DNA from: Membranipora membranacea
Lineage: Eukaryota; Bryozoa; Gymnolaemata; Cheilostomatida; Membraniporidae
Assembly: GCA_914767715.1 (NCBI GenBank)
Contig: OU612066.1
Location: 30,166,283-30,230,282, forward strand
Length of the DNA stretch: 64,000 nt
Direction: 5' to 3'
Part shown: positions 34,592 through 45,927 of the stretch, piece by piece
Position numbering within the stretch: position 1 is the first letter of the stretch
How the letters are laid out: each line of letters opens with the position of its first letter
Translations under genes and position numbers: made by a program
The notes under the pieces: generated by a model
Database searches by the model: none
What the model was told of the DNA's origin: nothing
Seen by the model: the letters and a program-made list of their open reading frames with translations, nothing else

Positions 34592-37500
34592 TCACTCCTT
34601 GTTGCCACTGTCTTCTGCAGCATCTTTTTGTGGAAGCAAACTCATGTATTCTATTCCTGTTTTGTGACAACTTTTGCTAGCTTGATATAGTTTTAATGAT
34701 ATAATGGCAGCAATTATAGCAATACAGCCAACGGAGTAGGAAGTCATAGTCCATGCAAAATTACTTTCATTTGTCACTATTCCAGAAAATGTAGGTCCAA
34801 AGAAATCCCTACAAATAGAAAAAGATATTAAATTTTGAATTCTCATTGCTGACTTAGTGTTTATTGGTCCTAAGATACTAAGACTCAAAAGTGTTTATGA
34901 GAGCGTATCAGAATTCAGAGTGTTGGAGAAAAGACAGCAAAGAAGGTTGTCGTGAGTGGGATAGTTCTCAAATATTTGGCGAGTGATTGGGCACTGTCTA
35001 GAAAAAACCAACAAACGATTAGAATGGAGCAGAGGAATGAGGGACAAGCCTGGGTAATGGGTAATGGATTACAATAGTTGTGAAGTCGGAATAAAATAAG
35101 AGTTGCCCGATTTGATTGTCTAATGGTAATGTAAGCACAATATAAAAAATATATAAAGTTGATGTCTGTGTATCAATGGCTATCGATCACGTTGCGGAAT
35201 TTAGTAAATATAATTCCTTGACTCCAGCCAGTCCCTACTAGCTAAGCCTAAGTAAGTAGCAGTCTTACAAACATTATGGCATGCCAAATGAACAGAGAAT
35301 CAAATGGAATAAGAAGAAGAATCAAAAAGTCAAACAAAGGACTACTCCTTGGTCAAACTAACAAAGATATTTGTGTAAAGTCATAATCTATCTTGTCAAT
35401 CCGAATTTATGAAAATGATAAACAGGTCTGTGTCATGACTTTGAAGAGGTCACGACGGATTTACCAAGGCTGTCCCCCCTCTCCACCCATGCACCCTGGA
35501 CAGCCTGCCCAGGCTAGATGACACGATTCAAAATTTTAAGACCAGTTGAGAGAGGAGCAGTTTTAAAGAAGCATGAGAAAACAATACACTACCAAGGTGA
35601 AACCCACACGGACTACTGGAAACTCAAACAATAGAGCAGCCTCTATGAGAGAAGAGCAACAAAATACAGGAGACAAATACCTCACCCTAGTAAGAAAAGA
35701 CTTACAGCCTGTACATGTAGGTTGGGATGAAAAAGCAACATTTCCAGGTGCAGTCAAAGCTTAACTACAGACCAATACCGTGGTACCAATTTTGATACAT
35801 ATTATTTGTAGTTAATACCCACCCAAATGAAACAGCACTGAAGTAAAAACCGGATATGATAGCAGTGGAAGATGTGTTCCTCTTCTTTGTCTCTTCACTG
35901 TCCTCTTTGCTATAAATATATTATAAAGCTGCAATGACTTGAACAGCACCGTGTATAACGTCACTTATTTGCATGTACACAATACTGGAAGTCACAAACT
36001 CAACTGAGCTTGATTCTCCCCATTAAGATGATAACTGGATATGTCCACCTACTTACTCTTCATCACCAAATGCTATGGACAATGTTGGCACAATGCTTGC
36101 TCCAAGGGACACTCCCATTATGCCAATACCAGTCAGGAGCATCCATAACGGTCTAAAAGAGAAAATATCACTATTGAAAGTTGCATTCCTCAATATGGTT
36201 AACATGGATGAGCATCAGCCATTTAGGATATTCTGTACTTCAAAGCGATTGACTACTAAGATGATGCAAGAAAATTGCCACACTAGTAATACTTTAGGCT
36301 ATCGCTTTTCAGTTTGTACCCTATCAAAAGTATAAGAAAATATGGCACATTACAATAAAATACATTATAATATAACCAAAACAATTATATATTCTGAAAG
36401 AAATAGCATGGTGTTGACTAAAAATTCCTTCCTACCTGCTGAGCTGAGGAAAAAGGGGACTCGGACCCAAGAGCAGAAAGTTCAGGCATGCCACGCCATA
36501 TCCAAAAATGCTCACATAGAAAGGATCCAAACATTCCTACAAGTGCGTGTGCAGAAAGAGCATTTAGCAAACATCATGAATGTTGTGGTAATAGATTTTG
36601 TTTTCATTAATCCTCCTTCTATGTGGTAGAGAAAGATTGAGATTGATGATCTTTGGTAAGGTGAACTAGACTAGCTTGTTCTTCTAAAGGCTTCACAAAA
36701 AAATCAAACAGCTTGTACGTAAGAGCAAGCAAAATTAACCCGTAACAAATTTTATAACTTAGATGTTTGATTGTCATCCTTTGCAAGCTTTGTGGTTGTG
36801 AAAATTGTATGGCATACACTTACAAATCTGTCGAGACACTTTCCAAGAATAGGGGAAGTGATAGTGAATGTCAAGGGGAGAAGGAGAAAACAGAGAGCGC
36901 TCAACTCCTGGGTCAATCCAAACTACAACAAAATATTCATAGTGCATTGTCATCTGAGTGGTGGCTAGCAGGGTGTACTTGAAAATATATTAAAATTACT
37001 GACAAATCATTGAACTTTTTTTGAAATATAATAAGACCAATTAGGAAAAAAACTTGGGCTCAATACTCCAATATGTCTTAAACATCACTCTTCCTATGGA
37101 GACACCATATTGGGACTTATATCGTCAGACAACAAAAGACACCATGCCGTAATATCATGATTTAAAAGAAATTTACATCTCTTTCATCCATACAATATTC
37201 ACCTTATCTCTTAGTTCAGGTTCCAGAATAGGGTCCATGCTCGCCCAGATGGCAGCACTGAACATAGCCATGACCAGAGAAAACACCAGTTTGATATCAC
37301 TAAATATGGCACATAGGGATGCAGACTCCGCCTGGTCATCACATACATCAACTGCAACAAATAAGAATATTTTACAACAGCTTTCTGTATTTACTTACTT
37401 TCTCCAAAATTTAATATGCCTTTGTGTCAATTAAACTAGTGAGTCGTAGCAAACTGGAAGCAATTCACGTCTGTCAATATAGACCAAACAGTTTCTTAAG

Positions 37501-40500
37501 CCTTTTTGATTAAAAAAATAAGATTACTATCCAAACTTACTTTCACAAGGAAGGAAAAAGTACATAGCCAAACTTATTGCCAACATGATTGCTCCAACTC
37601 CGATGAAGGTTCCAGCAAACCCTCCAAGCTGAAAAATAAGAACTAGACAGTCAACAGAAAGTTTGTATCTGTTCCCCGCAAGTTTTCTGATCAACGTAAT
37701 CAAAAATTCCTGAGTGTTTTTGTGAACACTTTTTGCAACCAAAAAACCATGCCAAACAGCGGAATTATCAGACCATTGTCTCATTATATCGCGCCTCTAA
37801 AGACAGACACTGAGTTAACATGCACCATATACAGCTGAAGTGAGGCACTTAACCGTGGGTGACGTAAAGACATTGAAAGGTGTAATAGCATTGGTGTTCT
37901 CATTGATTTACTGTCTATAATCAAGGAATTTGCTCATAACTCGATCGATCGGATTTTGAGTTTCAAAATTGCTTTAAAATCAGTAGCAAATCCTGATATA
38001 TGAGACGCAATCCAATGACTACCCCAATGCTACTACGCCCTCCGTTGTCGTAACATTGCCCAAAATTAAATGCCTCGGTGCCTCAATGCTAATGCTCCAT
38101 ATAGTTTAATGTCAGGTTTATTATTAAGTCTGTGTGTACAGATTATTGCACCAGCACAATGATGAGTTTCATTTACCTTTCAAACATGTTGCAAGCTACA
38201 AATATGCAAGAGCAGATTGATAATCCAATCCCAGATAATAAACAAGTTGAACTGGGGAGCTAAGCTACCCTCTATGCATAGTTCACATCCTAGGGAAAGG
38301 CAATGGGAGGTGCAGAGATGTTTTTTTGTAACAAAAGCCCTCTATTGCTCACTCATGACTGCCCAGTGACATACCATGTAAAATGCACTGCCAATAGTAG
38401 GTCCACACATGATACCAACACCAGCAGCAGTCTCAGCATAACTCTGTAAATAGACAAATGTAGTAAATCACCTGAAACTGAGTTATCATATACCATAGAG
38501 TGAATGAAGTGTACAAAATGGCATCGATGTTATCATACTTTATTATTGCATACATCCATGACACAACAAAATCTGCATTTGCACGGAAAGTGCCTGTGCA
38601 TAAAGTCAATAATGCAAGCATAACCGTGTAAAACCAGGTTATGTTGTGCCATGGATTGGGCAATGAATCGGTAGCCACAATGAATATTAGGTTATAATAT
38701 CATACTTAATACCATCGGAGGGAGTCAGAATCCCAGACAACAATATCAAAAATATGATGTAAGAAGGAAAGAAGGAATGCTTTAATGTTATCATTTTACA
38801 TATAATTTTACTTGAGTATGGAGATCACTCGAACAAATGATTGTAGGATCAAAAGTTCTCACATTTTTGCAATCAATTATCTCCTGGTATCAATTAAACT
38901 TTAAATGTTGTAGAAAGCACATGCATTGACCAAGATCTACTTGATCATGTCTAGGCATCGGTAAATCAGTCAAAACATTCGGTGCAAAGAATACTACATA
39001 TTTTCTCAATCAAAAGACATTTCCTAAGTAGTTGTTTCCCTTCCCACATGATATTCATGGTTGTATAACACATGCAGTACTTTGCCAACTAAGCCTATTT
39101 AAATTGGGGTGGCACAATTCTAGTATTCCAAATGGCCAAATTCAGCCTGCCCAAAAATATAATTATAGGCTACCAACTCTATAATTACAAATTTCTAAGA
39201 ACAGTTATCTGATGATCAGGTACTAAGGGAGGTAACTGCACCTTTAACTTATTCCTCAGTATCTTAGTTTGGCCTAGTCACTCTTGACATGGCCCCAATA
39301 TCATGTCTCTCCGCCCCCCCTCTTCTGGTACCTGGTTGATATTCATGAAGCACCTGCTTGCCTGCCCAAGAATATAATTAGAGGCTATCGACTCTATCTT
39401 TACAAATTTTTTAGAAAATTATCTGATGAACAGGTTCTAGGAAGTGGTTATCAACCTATCTTACAGTGATTATGAGAATGACTAGAAAAATGAATCATAT
39501 CATACCATGATGAATGTTTTACACATTGCACACAATTTAATTCTCAGTATCTGAGTTTTACTCTCGATAGGGCCCCAAGACACTTGTCTCCCCCCCCCCC
39601 CCTTTGATGGTACCTTGTGATCATAGCTAATGTTAATCAATCAGTACTTTAGTGAAAGGAGGTGGCTCAGTGGTTAGAGCGCCGATCCTTCAGCACGCAA
39701 GTGTTGAAGGTCGTGGGTTCGAATCCCACTGCAGTCTACTGACTACTGGGAGTTGTTGGACCCCCAGGTGTGCTCCGACCTGCCTAAAAACTGAGAGCAA
39801 GTTGGCGCAGTCATTGCAGCCTCACCCTTAAGGCACACACTATTTCACCGCCACAATGTGGCGAGTGACGAACCCTTGCAATTTTAATCAACATCAACCT
39901 GTCTTTACAGTGATTATGTAGATGACTACAAAAGTGAATTATATCTTACCATGATAGATGTTTTGGTGTCAGGAAAGGCTATTGGTAGCAGTGTGAAAGC
40001 TGCTAAAGCAAACGCAGCCTGGCCGATTGACTGAATAGCTCTGATGATGAAAGCCAGCACACAATATCCAACTTCAGGCCTTGACAGGTCTAACATTGGA
40101 ACAAACTCAAGAACTCCAAATAGAGCTGTACCTGCTCCGGCTAAGAAAAATCCGAAAACAATCATCTTGTGGATCCCAATCCTTGGTATCTACAAAAGCA
40201 TGGTAAAAAGTCAATGGAGCTAAATTTCATGCACCATATGACTATAAATTGGGTTTTGCTTCAAAACATAATGAAATAACAGTTAGTGAATATTACAGTA
40301 TTACTAGTTAGTTAATCATCAGCTACAATCCTTTTTACAACCTCGTTCACAAGCATGTAAGCTATGTTGTGAGAATTGTTATAGGATAGGTCGAACAGTT
40401 TTGTAGACGTACCAGTTTTCCCATAAAGGGAGATAATATAAGCTGCAGAAGTGGAGAAAAACCGAGAAGCCATCCTGTCAAATCAGAGTTCAGACCATGG

Positions 40501-40989
40501 GTTTCATCCTAAAGACAATAAAAATTCTACCATCAAATGTCAACAAATTAAGAAGAACACGCTATCTCCATTTAACCCATGAAGAAAGAAAGAAAGTTGT
40601 ATCAAACTTTACTCATCCCATTACCACATATTGGGTTGAGTATCCTTTAATCAAAGGTGATGATTTACATTTGGTGAGGCGACGCTACTGCAGCAAGATT
40701 TTAAAAATTGAGCACCTACAATTGGAGCTCAAATGATATTCAATCAACGCATATTAGAGACTATTACTATGTTTATACTCACAACTTTGGGCAAGAATGG
40801 TGCAGGCAGTGACACACATGCGTTGACAAAAAACTCTCCTGTAAATGTCACCAACAGGATAATAATTTCATGGCGTGTGTAAGATGAATTCATCTTATTT
40901 GTCTGAGGAGAAATTCCTTTATCATTATTGGTCAAATGTTTCCAGCCTTCTTCCAAAATGGTGCTTGATTCAGATAAAGATTCAGCCAT
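34592..40989 (-). CDS. SLC18B1-like: MFS transporter B, SLC18B1-like (11 exons)
   Basis: Exons in transcript order: 40989-40783, 40508-40413, 40189-39950, 38443-38375, 37628-37541, 37351-37203, 36922-36824, 36536-36436, 36152-36057, 35909-35823, 34808-34592. All have GT-AG borders and the joined frame gives 482 residues. Predicted fold: 12 helices with motif A after TM2 (SPFMGKLIPRIG), motif C in TM5 (GVGIMCGPTIG) and a second-half GKCLDRF. By hand count exon 3 is about 86% identical in protein to gene A. Exon 6 has one extra codon relative to A. The C-terminal tail is about 17 residues shorter than A's. The start ATG at 40989 is supported by the gene C start at the same alignment position. 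Likely a proton-coupled amine carrier, inferred from SLC18B1 resemblance. Intron 3 contains a SINE and a partial exon-3 duplication. Confidence 0.85.
39149..39615. repeat. Two-copy direct repeat in gene B intron 3
   Basis: CCTGCCCAAAAATATAATTA, then AGGCTA, CTCTAT, TACAAATTT and TATCTGATGA recur about 215 bases apart, each copy ending in a C-rich run. The second copy continues into a piece matching the exon 3 end of gene B (39450-39530). Confidence 0.7.
39657..39895 (+). repeat. tRNA-derived SINE
   Basis: The head has a textbook A box (GTGGCTCAGTGGTTAGAGCG) and B box (GGTTCGAATCC) with T stem GTGGG/CCCAC and a paired anticodon arm (CCTTCA/TGAAGG region). It is followed by about 160 bases of non-tRNA body ending near CTTGCAATTTTAATC. 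It lies antisense in intron 3 of gene B. Head plus body and the lack of an acceptor stem favour a SINE over a tRNA gene. Confidence 0.75.
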
Positions 40990-41049
40990 GCTATTGAGGC
41001 AGCTATGTTCTAATAAAATTGCGCCTTTAAACCTTATATTATGGAGTGC

Positions 41050-41575
41050 CGTTGGTAAAGGTATTATATGTCAGAAATGCGTTTGCATGTTTATAGCGTC
41101 AGTTTTAATGTGTGATGTGTCAGTTTGTGTGTTTGTTATGTCACTTTGTATGTGTAATCAGTTTAAGTGCTCAAACGGTGCAAGATGCTGGTAGAGGCAT
41201 TTCATTATCAAGCACTTTCTCCCCTCCTGGAGAAAGTGGTTGATAATGAAATGCCTCTACCAGCATCTTACACCGTTTGAGCACTTAAACTAATGTGTAG
41301 TATGTCATTTTGCATGGTTATTAAGTCATTTTTCATGTGTGATATGTCAGTTTGTGTGTTTAATATGTCAGTTTGTGTGTTTAATATGTCAGTTTGCATG
41401 TTTAATATGTCAGTTTTGGTGTTTGGTATTGCAGTTTTCATTTGAAGTATGTCAATATTTTCATGATTAATATGTCAGTTTTGATGTTTAATATGCCAGT
41501 GCTATGCCAGTTTTCATGTTTGTTATGTCAGTTTTTTTATTTTTTATATGTCAGTTTTGACCTTTGGACTCTGTA
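41050..41575. repeat. Degenerate minisatellite, ATGTCAGTTTG-rich
   Basis: Imperfect units of about 20 bases built from TTTAATATGTCAGTTTGTGTG, repeated more than 15 times upstream of gene B. A hairpin element at 41160-41291 interrupts the array. Confidence 0.8.
41160..41291. mobile_element. Near-perfect hairpin: 63-bp arms, 6-base loop
   Basis: Left arm 41160-41222 and right arm 41229-41291 are complementary except at two positions, with loop CCTCCT. Begins AGTTTAAGTGCTC and ends GAGCACTTAAACT. It sits inside an ATGTCAGTTT array, so it is most simply a tiny foldback MITE. A hairpin RNA precursor is an alternative if transcribed. Confidence 0.75.
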
Positions 41576-41862
41576 TTTTGGAGTTGCATTGCCATACACT
41601 TAGCCTTGGGTCTTAGATTCCCTTTCTACTCCTTGATTTTGCTCGCGTATTAGTTTTGCACAATAGTGTTCATTGTTCAGTGGGCATCCGCTTTAATAAA
41701 AGGTCAAAATGGTGGCCCCATGAAATTTTAGATTCAGCAAAAGAACAGAGCTTTTTCTTTTAATTTCCCTCCCACTGTGACCCCTTCCTACCCTTTGATA
41801 GCTATTATTGTAGAAGCAGGTCACAGTGAAGCTGGAAAAATACATTCCAGTAGGAGTAACAG
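41576..41862. other. Spacer before MITE copy
   Basis: No gene or repeat recognised. Confidence 0.4.
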
Positions 41863-42601
41863 CATACTTGCCAACCTGTACGCATAAAGCGTTTGTAAAC
41901 GCTTATTTGACACTAATTGAGTTTTAAACGCAAAACGCTAGTTGTACTCATTTATGGTTTTCCAAACGCCTGTTCATCTAATTAGGCAATCAAAAACGCA
42001 TCTTTTATCTTTAGTGTTTACTTGGCTGTCATGGTTAAATAATAGACTAAAAATCTGGTATTGGCTGCAGAAAACCATGATGTTGATTTACAGTTGACTT
42101 TTTACCTGTCCAAGTTTTGCATGAGCCAAATTGCAACTTTTCTTCAATGAGACACAACATAACTAGTAATCCATTGTAGAATATGGTGGTTCTGCCAACT
42201 TCAACTTTTCTTTAATCAGAGTAACAAAGTTGTCTACCTCCTTGTTGGGGTGAGATAACTCAGATCTCCTGCCCCAGTGTTTCAAGGGCAAACCAGGGAG
42301 GATGGGCAAACAGGGTTTCAAATAGCCTGTCTTGTCCAGACAGGCTAGGTTACAAACAATTTCTCATTTATTATTAGCAGATTGCACCTTACAACGCAAA
42401 GGGAAAAAGGCTAATGTTGAGAGATCTGCACTCCTACGCTACTAAGGACTACTTACTGTGATAATACAATTTCCGCGCGTAGCGCGAAAAATTTTTTGGG
42501 GCGTTTTCTGGTCATTTGAGGCACCCTGGAGTTTTGTACTCATTTTAAAGCATTTTGCAAATTTTTGTACTCATTTTGGAAAAATTAGGTTGGCAAGTCT
42601 G
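41863..42601. mobile_element. Non-autonomous DNA transposon, copy 1 (739 bp)
   Basis: Imperfect terminal inverted repeats CATACTTGCCAACCT and, at the far end, the complement of CAGACTTGCCAACCT. Flanked by GTAACAG (41856-41862 and 42602-42608). Near one end is the hairpin AAGCGTTTGTAAACGCTT, and near the other a CGCGCGTAGCGCG palindrome. No coding capacity. CA-starting ends and 7-8 bp duplication would fit hAT or P-type families, but I do not assign one. Confidence 0.8.
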
Positions 42602-42865
42602 GTAACAGGCCACTAACATCAAAATGCTGTCATTAATTAAACATTCCAGTCTTCTTCAAATCAGTTCCCATGAGGGCTGATATTAGTAATTATTATTAGT
42701 ATCATAATATAATACAATTAGTTGTGAAAACCACTGCTGTATTTCATACTGAATTATTAGTCTCAATACAAGCCTGACAACAATGAACTAAACCTTTAGT
42801 TCAGTTCATTGCTGACAAACAAGTTATAAAGTCATGCAAGCACAGGCCCTAGGCAGGAGGAGTGC

Positions 42866-43604
42866 CATACTTGCCAACCTGTACGCATAAAGCGTTTGTA
42901 AACGCTTATTTGACACTAATTGAGTTTTAAACGCAAAACGCTAGTTGTACTCATTTATGGTTTTCCAAACGCCTGTTCATCTAATTAGGCAATCAAAAAC
43001 GCATCTTTTATCTTTAGTGTTTACTTGGTTGTCATGGTTAAATAATAGTCTAAAAATCTGGTATTGGCTGCAGAAAACCATGATGTTGATTTACAGTTGA
43101 CTTTTTACCTGTCCAAGTTTTGCATGAGCCAAATTGCAACTTTTCTTCAATGAGACACAACATAACTAGTAATCCATTGTAGAATATTGTGGTTCTGCCA
43201 ACTTCAACTTTTCTTTAATCAGAGTAACAAAGTTGTCTACCTCCTTGTTGGGGTGAGATAACTCAGATCTCCTGCCCCAGTGTTTCAAGGGCAAACCAGG
43301 GAGGATGGGCAAACAGGGTTTCAAATAGCCTGTCTTGTCCAGACAGTCTAGGTTACAAACAACTTCTCATTTATTATTAGCAGATTGCACCTTACAATGC
43401 AAAGGGAAAAAGACTAATGTTGAGTGATCTGCACTCCTACGCTACCAAGGACTACTTACTGTGATAATAGCATTTTTCGCGCGTAGCGCGAAAAAACTTT
43501 TGGGGCGTTTTCTGGTCATTTGAGGCACCCTGGAGTTTTGTACTCATTTTTAAGCATTTTGCAAATTTTTGTACTCATTTTGGAAAAATTAGGTTGGCAA
43601 GTCT
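42866..43604. mobile_element. Non-autonomous DNA transposon, copy 2
   Basis: Same orientation and nearly identical to 41863-42601 over its full length, with a few scattered substitutions and small indels. It has its own flanking repeat GGAGTGC (42859-42865 and 43605-43611). Different flanking repeats show two separate insertions and not a segmental duplication. Confidence 0.8.
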
Positions 43605-43654
43605 GGAGTGCTAGCCTTCCAAACTGCCTGACTAAGGCTAAGGTAAGGATTTGA

Positions 43655-44380
43655 TCAAAGGACAGCATGAGCCATTGCATTATTGAAGAACCTGCTAGCA
43701 TCCATTCTGCCCACTGACTACTACTCAAAATAATAAACAGAGTAAGACACACGGGGACTCCCATTTTGGTATTATATTTACCTCTTTTATTTTGCATGAC
43801 ACAGCAACAGAACCCAACAGAAGTCCCCTGACAAGCCTTGCTGGAGACAGAACTCAAAATGATGCAGACTTTGCAGACCAAAACTTTTGGTTTTGCTCTG
43901 CAAAATCTGTGATATTTTGTGTTCTGTCTCCAGCAGAGCTTGTCAGGGAAATTTTGTTGATGTGTCCTGCAATATAAAAGAGGTATTTACCTCTGTCAAT
44001 TTCATCTCCAACTCCGATTCGGTGATTGTGACTTTGGAAACTGGTATGCCATTAATCGTTTAACGTACCAGCGTCAAATAAACCGTATATCATGGACTGG
44101 TTATGCAACAGCTAAGTGACATTTGTTGGCTCAATGAACTTGCTGGTGGTTGGAAGTTCATTCCAGTCCTTGGCAGTCTTCACAAAAAATGGACGGTGTT
44201 GGAGTGAGGTATTCTATACTGGTAAATTATATATTCTATACAAGTAAATATACTAGTACCAAAACGGGCTCCTCCGTGCGTCTTACTCTGTTTATTATTT
44301 TGAGCAGTAGTCAGTTGGGTGGGCAGAATAGATGCTAGCAAGTCCTTCAATGGCTCATGAAGGACAGTTAGCATGGAATA
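43655..44380. repeat. Inverted repeat pair with a nested hairpin
   Basis: Outer arms at about 43655-43790 and 44225-44378 share CTTACTCTGTTTATTATTTT, AGTAGTCAGT, GGGCAGAAT and GATGCTAGCA in opposite orientation. The loop contains a second hairpin, 43798-43972, whose arms share TTCTGTCTCCAGCA and GCTTGTCAGGG. Both are non-coding. Confidence 0.7.
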
Positions 44381-44715
44381 AAAGTTGAATTCCATGCTAT
44401 CTTTGATCTTTGATCATATAACAACCTACATCTTTTTAAGCGCCCTGATCCTGGTTCTACAAGAAATGTGGTGCTATGGTATGAAACGGTCTATCACTTT
44501 TCTATTTTGGAAGATTCAATGGATTAATAACAATAACATATCAATAAAATACCACAACTATCATATAAACCACTTTGATTCCGAAGCTTGCATAAAAATA
44601 ATGATTTAGCCTTCTTTGAGCAGTAGCCAGTATTGAGAAATTACACAACAGTTTCAATGAGAACACAGAAGCAAACACAGATGGGACACCTGTTGTCTCT
44701 CGGAAACCTTACTAA

Positions 44716-45112
44716 TGGCTGGTGCACATTGTCCCAGATGATACTGGGATGCCATCCCAGATGCTTATCCCAGATCGACCTAGTCTTATGTTCACATTGT
44801 AAAATTCATCCCAGACTAGTAACTGGGTTTTTGTCTGGGATAGCGTTGAGATAATGTTCACATTGTCTGTGATCGTCCCAGATCGACCCAGATGATCCCA
44901 GACCAGATCATCCAAATGTCTGGTTCACTTAGCACCCAGATTCAAAATTAGTCTGGGTCCGTCTGGGACAGCATCGGGAAAGTTTGAAGCTTACGATCTT
45001 TCCAGATACCATCCCAGACGGACCCAGACAGTCTGGGATTGTGTCATTTTCATGTTCACATTGTCTGGCATGGCTATCTGGGATGGTCGTCTGGGACAAT
45101 GTGCACCAGCCA
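44716..45112. mobile_element. PIF/Harbinger-type MITE (397 bp)
   Basis: Terminal inverted repeats of at least 23 bases (TGGCTGGTGCACATTGTCCC and complement) are flanked by TAA on both sides (44713-44715, 45113-45115). Three-base TWA duplication with GG-type ends is characteristic of PIF/Harbinger. The interior is crowded with ATCCCAGA/TCTGGGAT subterminal motifs in both orientations. No transposase. Confidence 0.8.
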
Positions 45113-45115
45113 TAA

Positions 45116-45651
45116 GAGGGATTACTTCTTTCTCGATAGTTCAACAACTAGAGTCTAAAAGCATTGTTCCCAATGCTTCACCAAACAAATGCTATTTTTG
45201 GGTCATGGAAATGACTCATATATTGCCTTGATATCTCTCAATCAGTGTAGTTATTTGGGATATGCAAGGGCTACTAGATAGACATCCCAAACTCACTTAG
45301 TTAGCAATAAAACAATTTGAGAATATCAAAATCAATTTCAAATTTTAACTAAACTTTAATTATTTTATTTGCCGCCAAGGTCAATTCTCGGTTGTCCCTC
45401 TCATCTCGCATCAATTGAGAAAATCATGAACTCTGAACATTGCTTATATTTATATCTGGCCATCAGTCATGGTAATCCATCCAATTCATCAAAGAAATAA
45501 TAGCCAAGCAGTCTAGCAGAGACAGTGAAAAAATGCTAAGAATTAAAAATACTCAAGTGGTCAAATAGAATATTATTATTTAGATGAGATTACCGTCAAA
45601 TCAGTATGACTGAAAAATTTAGGGGCAAACGAAAAGAGTTAAACTTCAGTT
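45116..45651. other. Gene C 3' flank, no gene
   Basis: AT-rich and without recognised features. Confidence 0.45.
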
Positions 45652-45657
45652 TTTATT
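45652..45657 (-). terminator. Candidate polyadenylation signal of gene C
   Basis: AATAAA on the minus strand, about 270 bases past the gene C stop. Single-hexamer evidence only. Confidence 0.3.
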
Positions 45658-45927
45658 CTGAAATTTTCGATCTTATTTTTGAAATTCGAATCACAATCAA
45701 GATGTGACATAGTAGAATCATCCGTTTTGTGTCATGCTCAGATTTTTGCCGATAGGCCTTGCCATTGCAATATATTCTGGTGATAAAAACAGCAGTATGA
45801 TGACACACTGAGTTTAGTAATCGTTGGGCTTTGAACGTTCACCAGCTCGAAGCAGTCCGCAGTGTACATGAAAAAAATATTTGCCGCAGTGCTACATATA
45901 TTAAGAATGCAACTTTGATACCGACGA

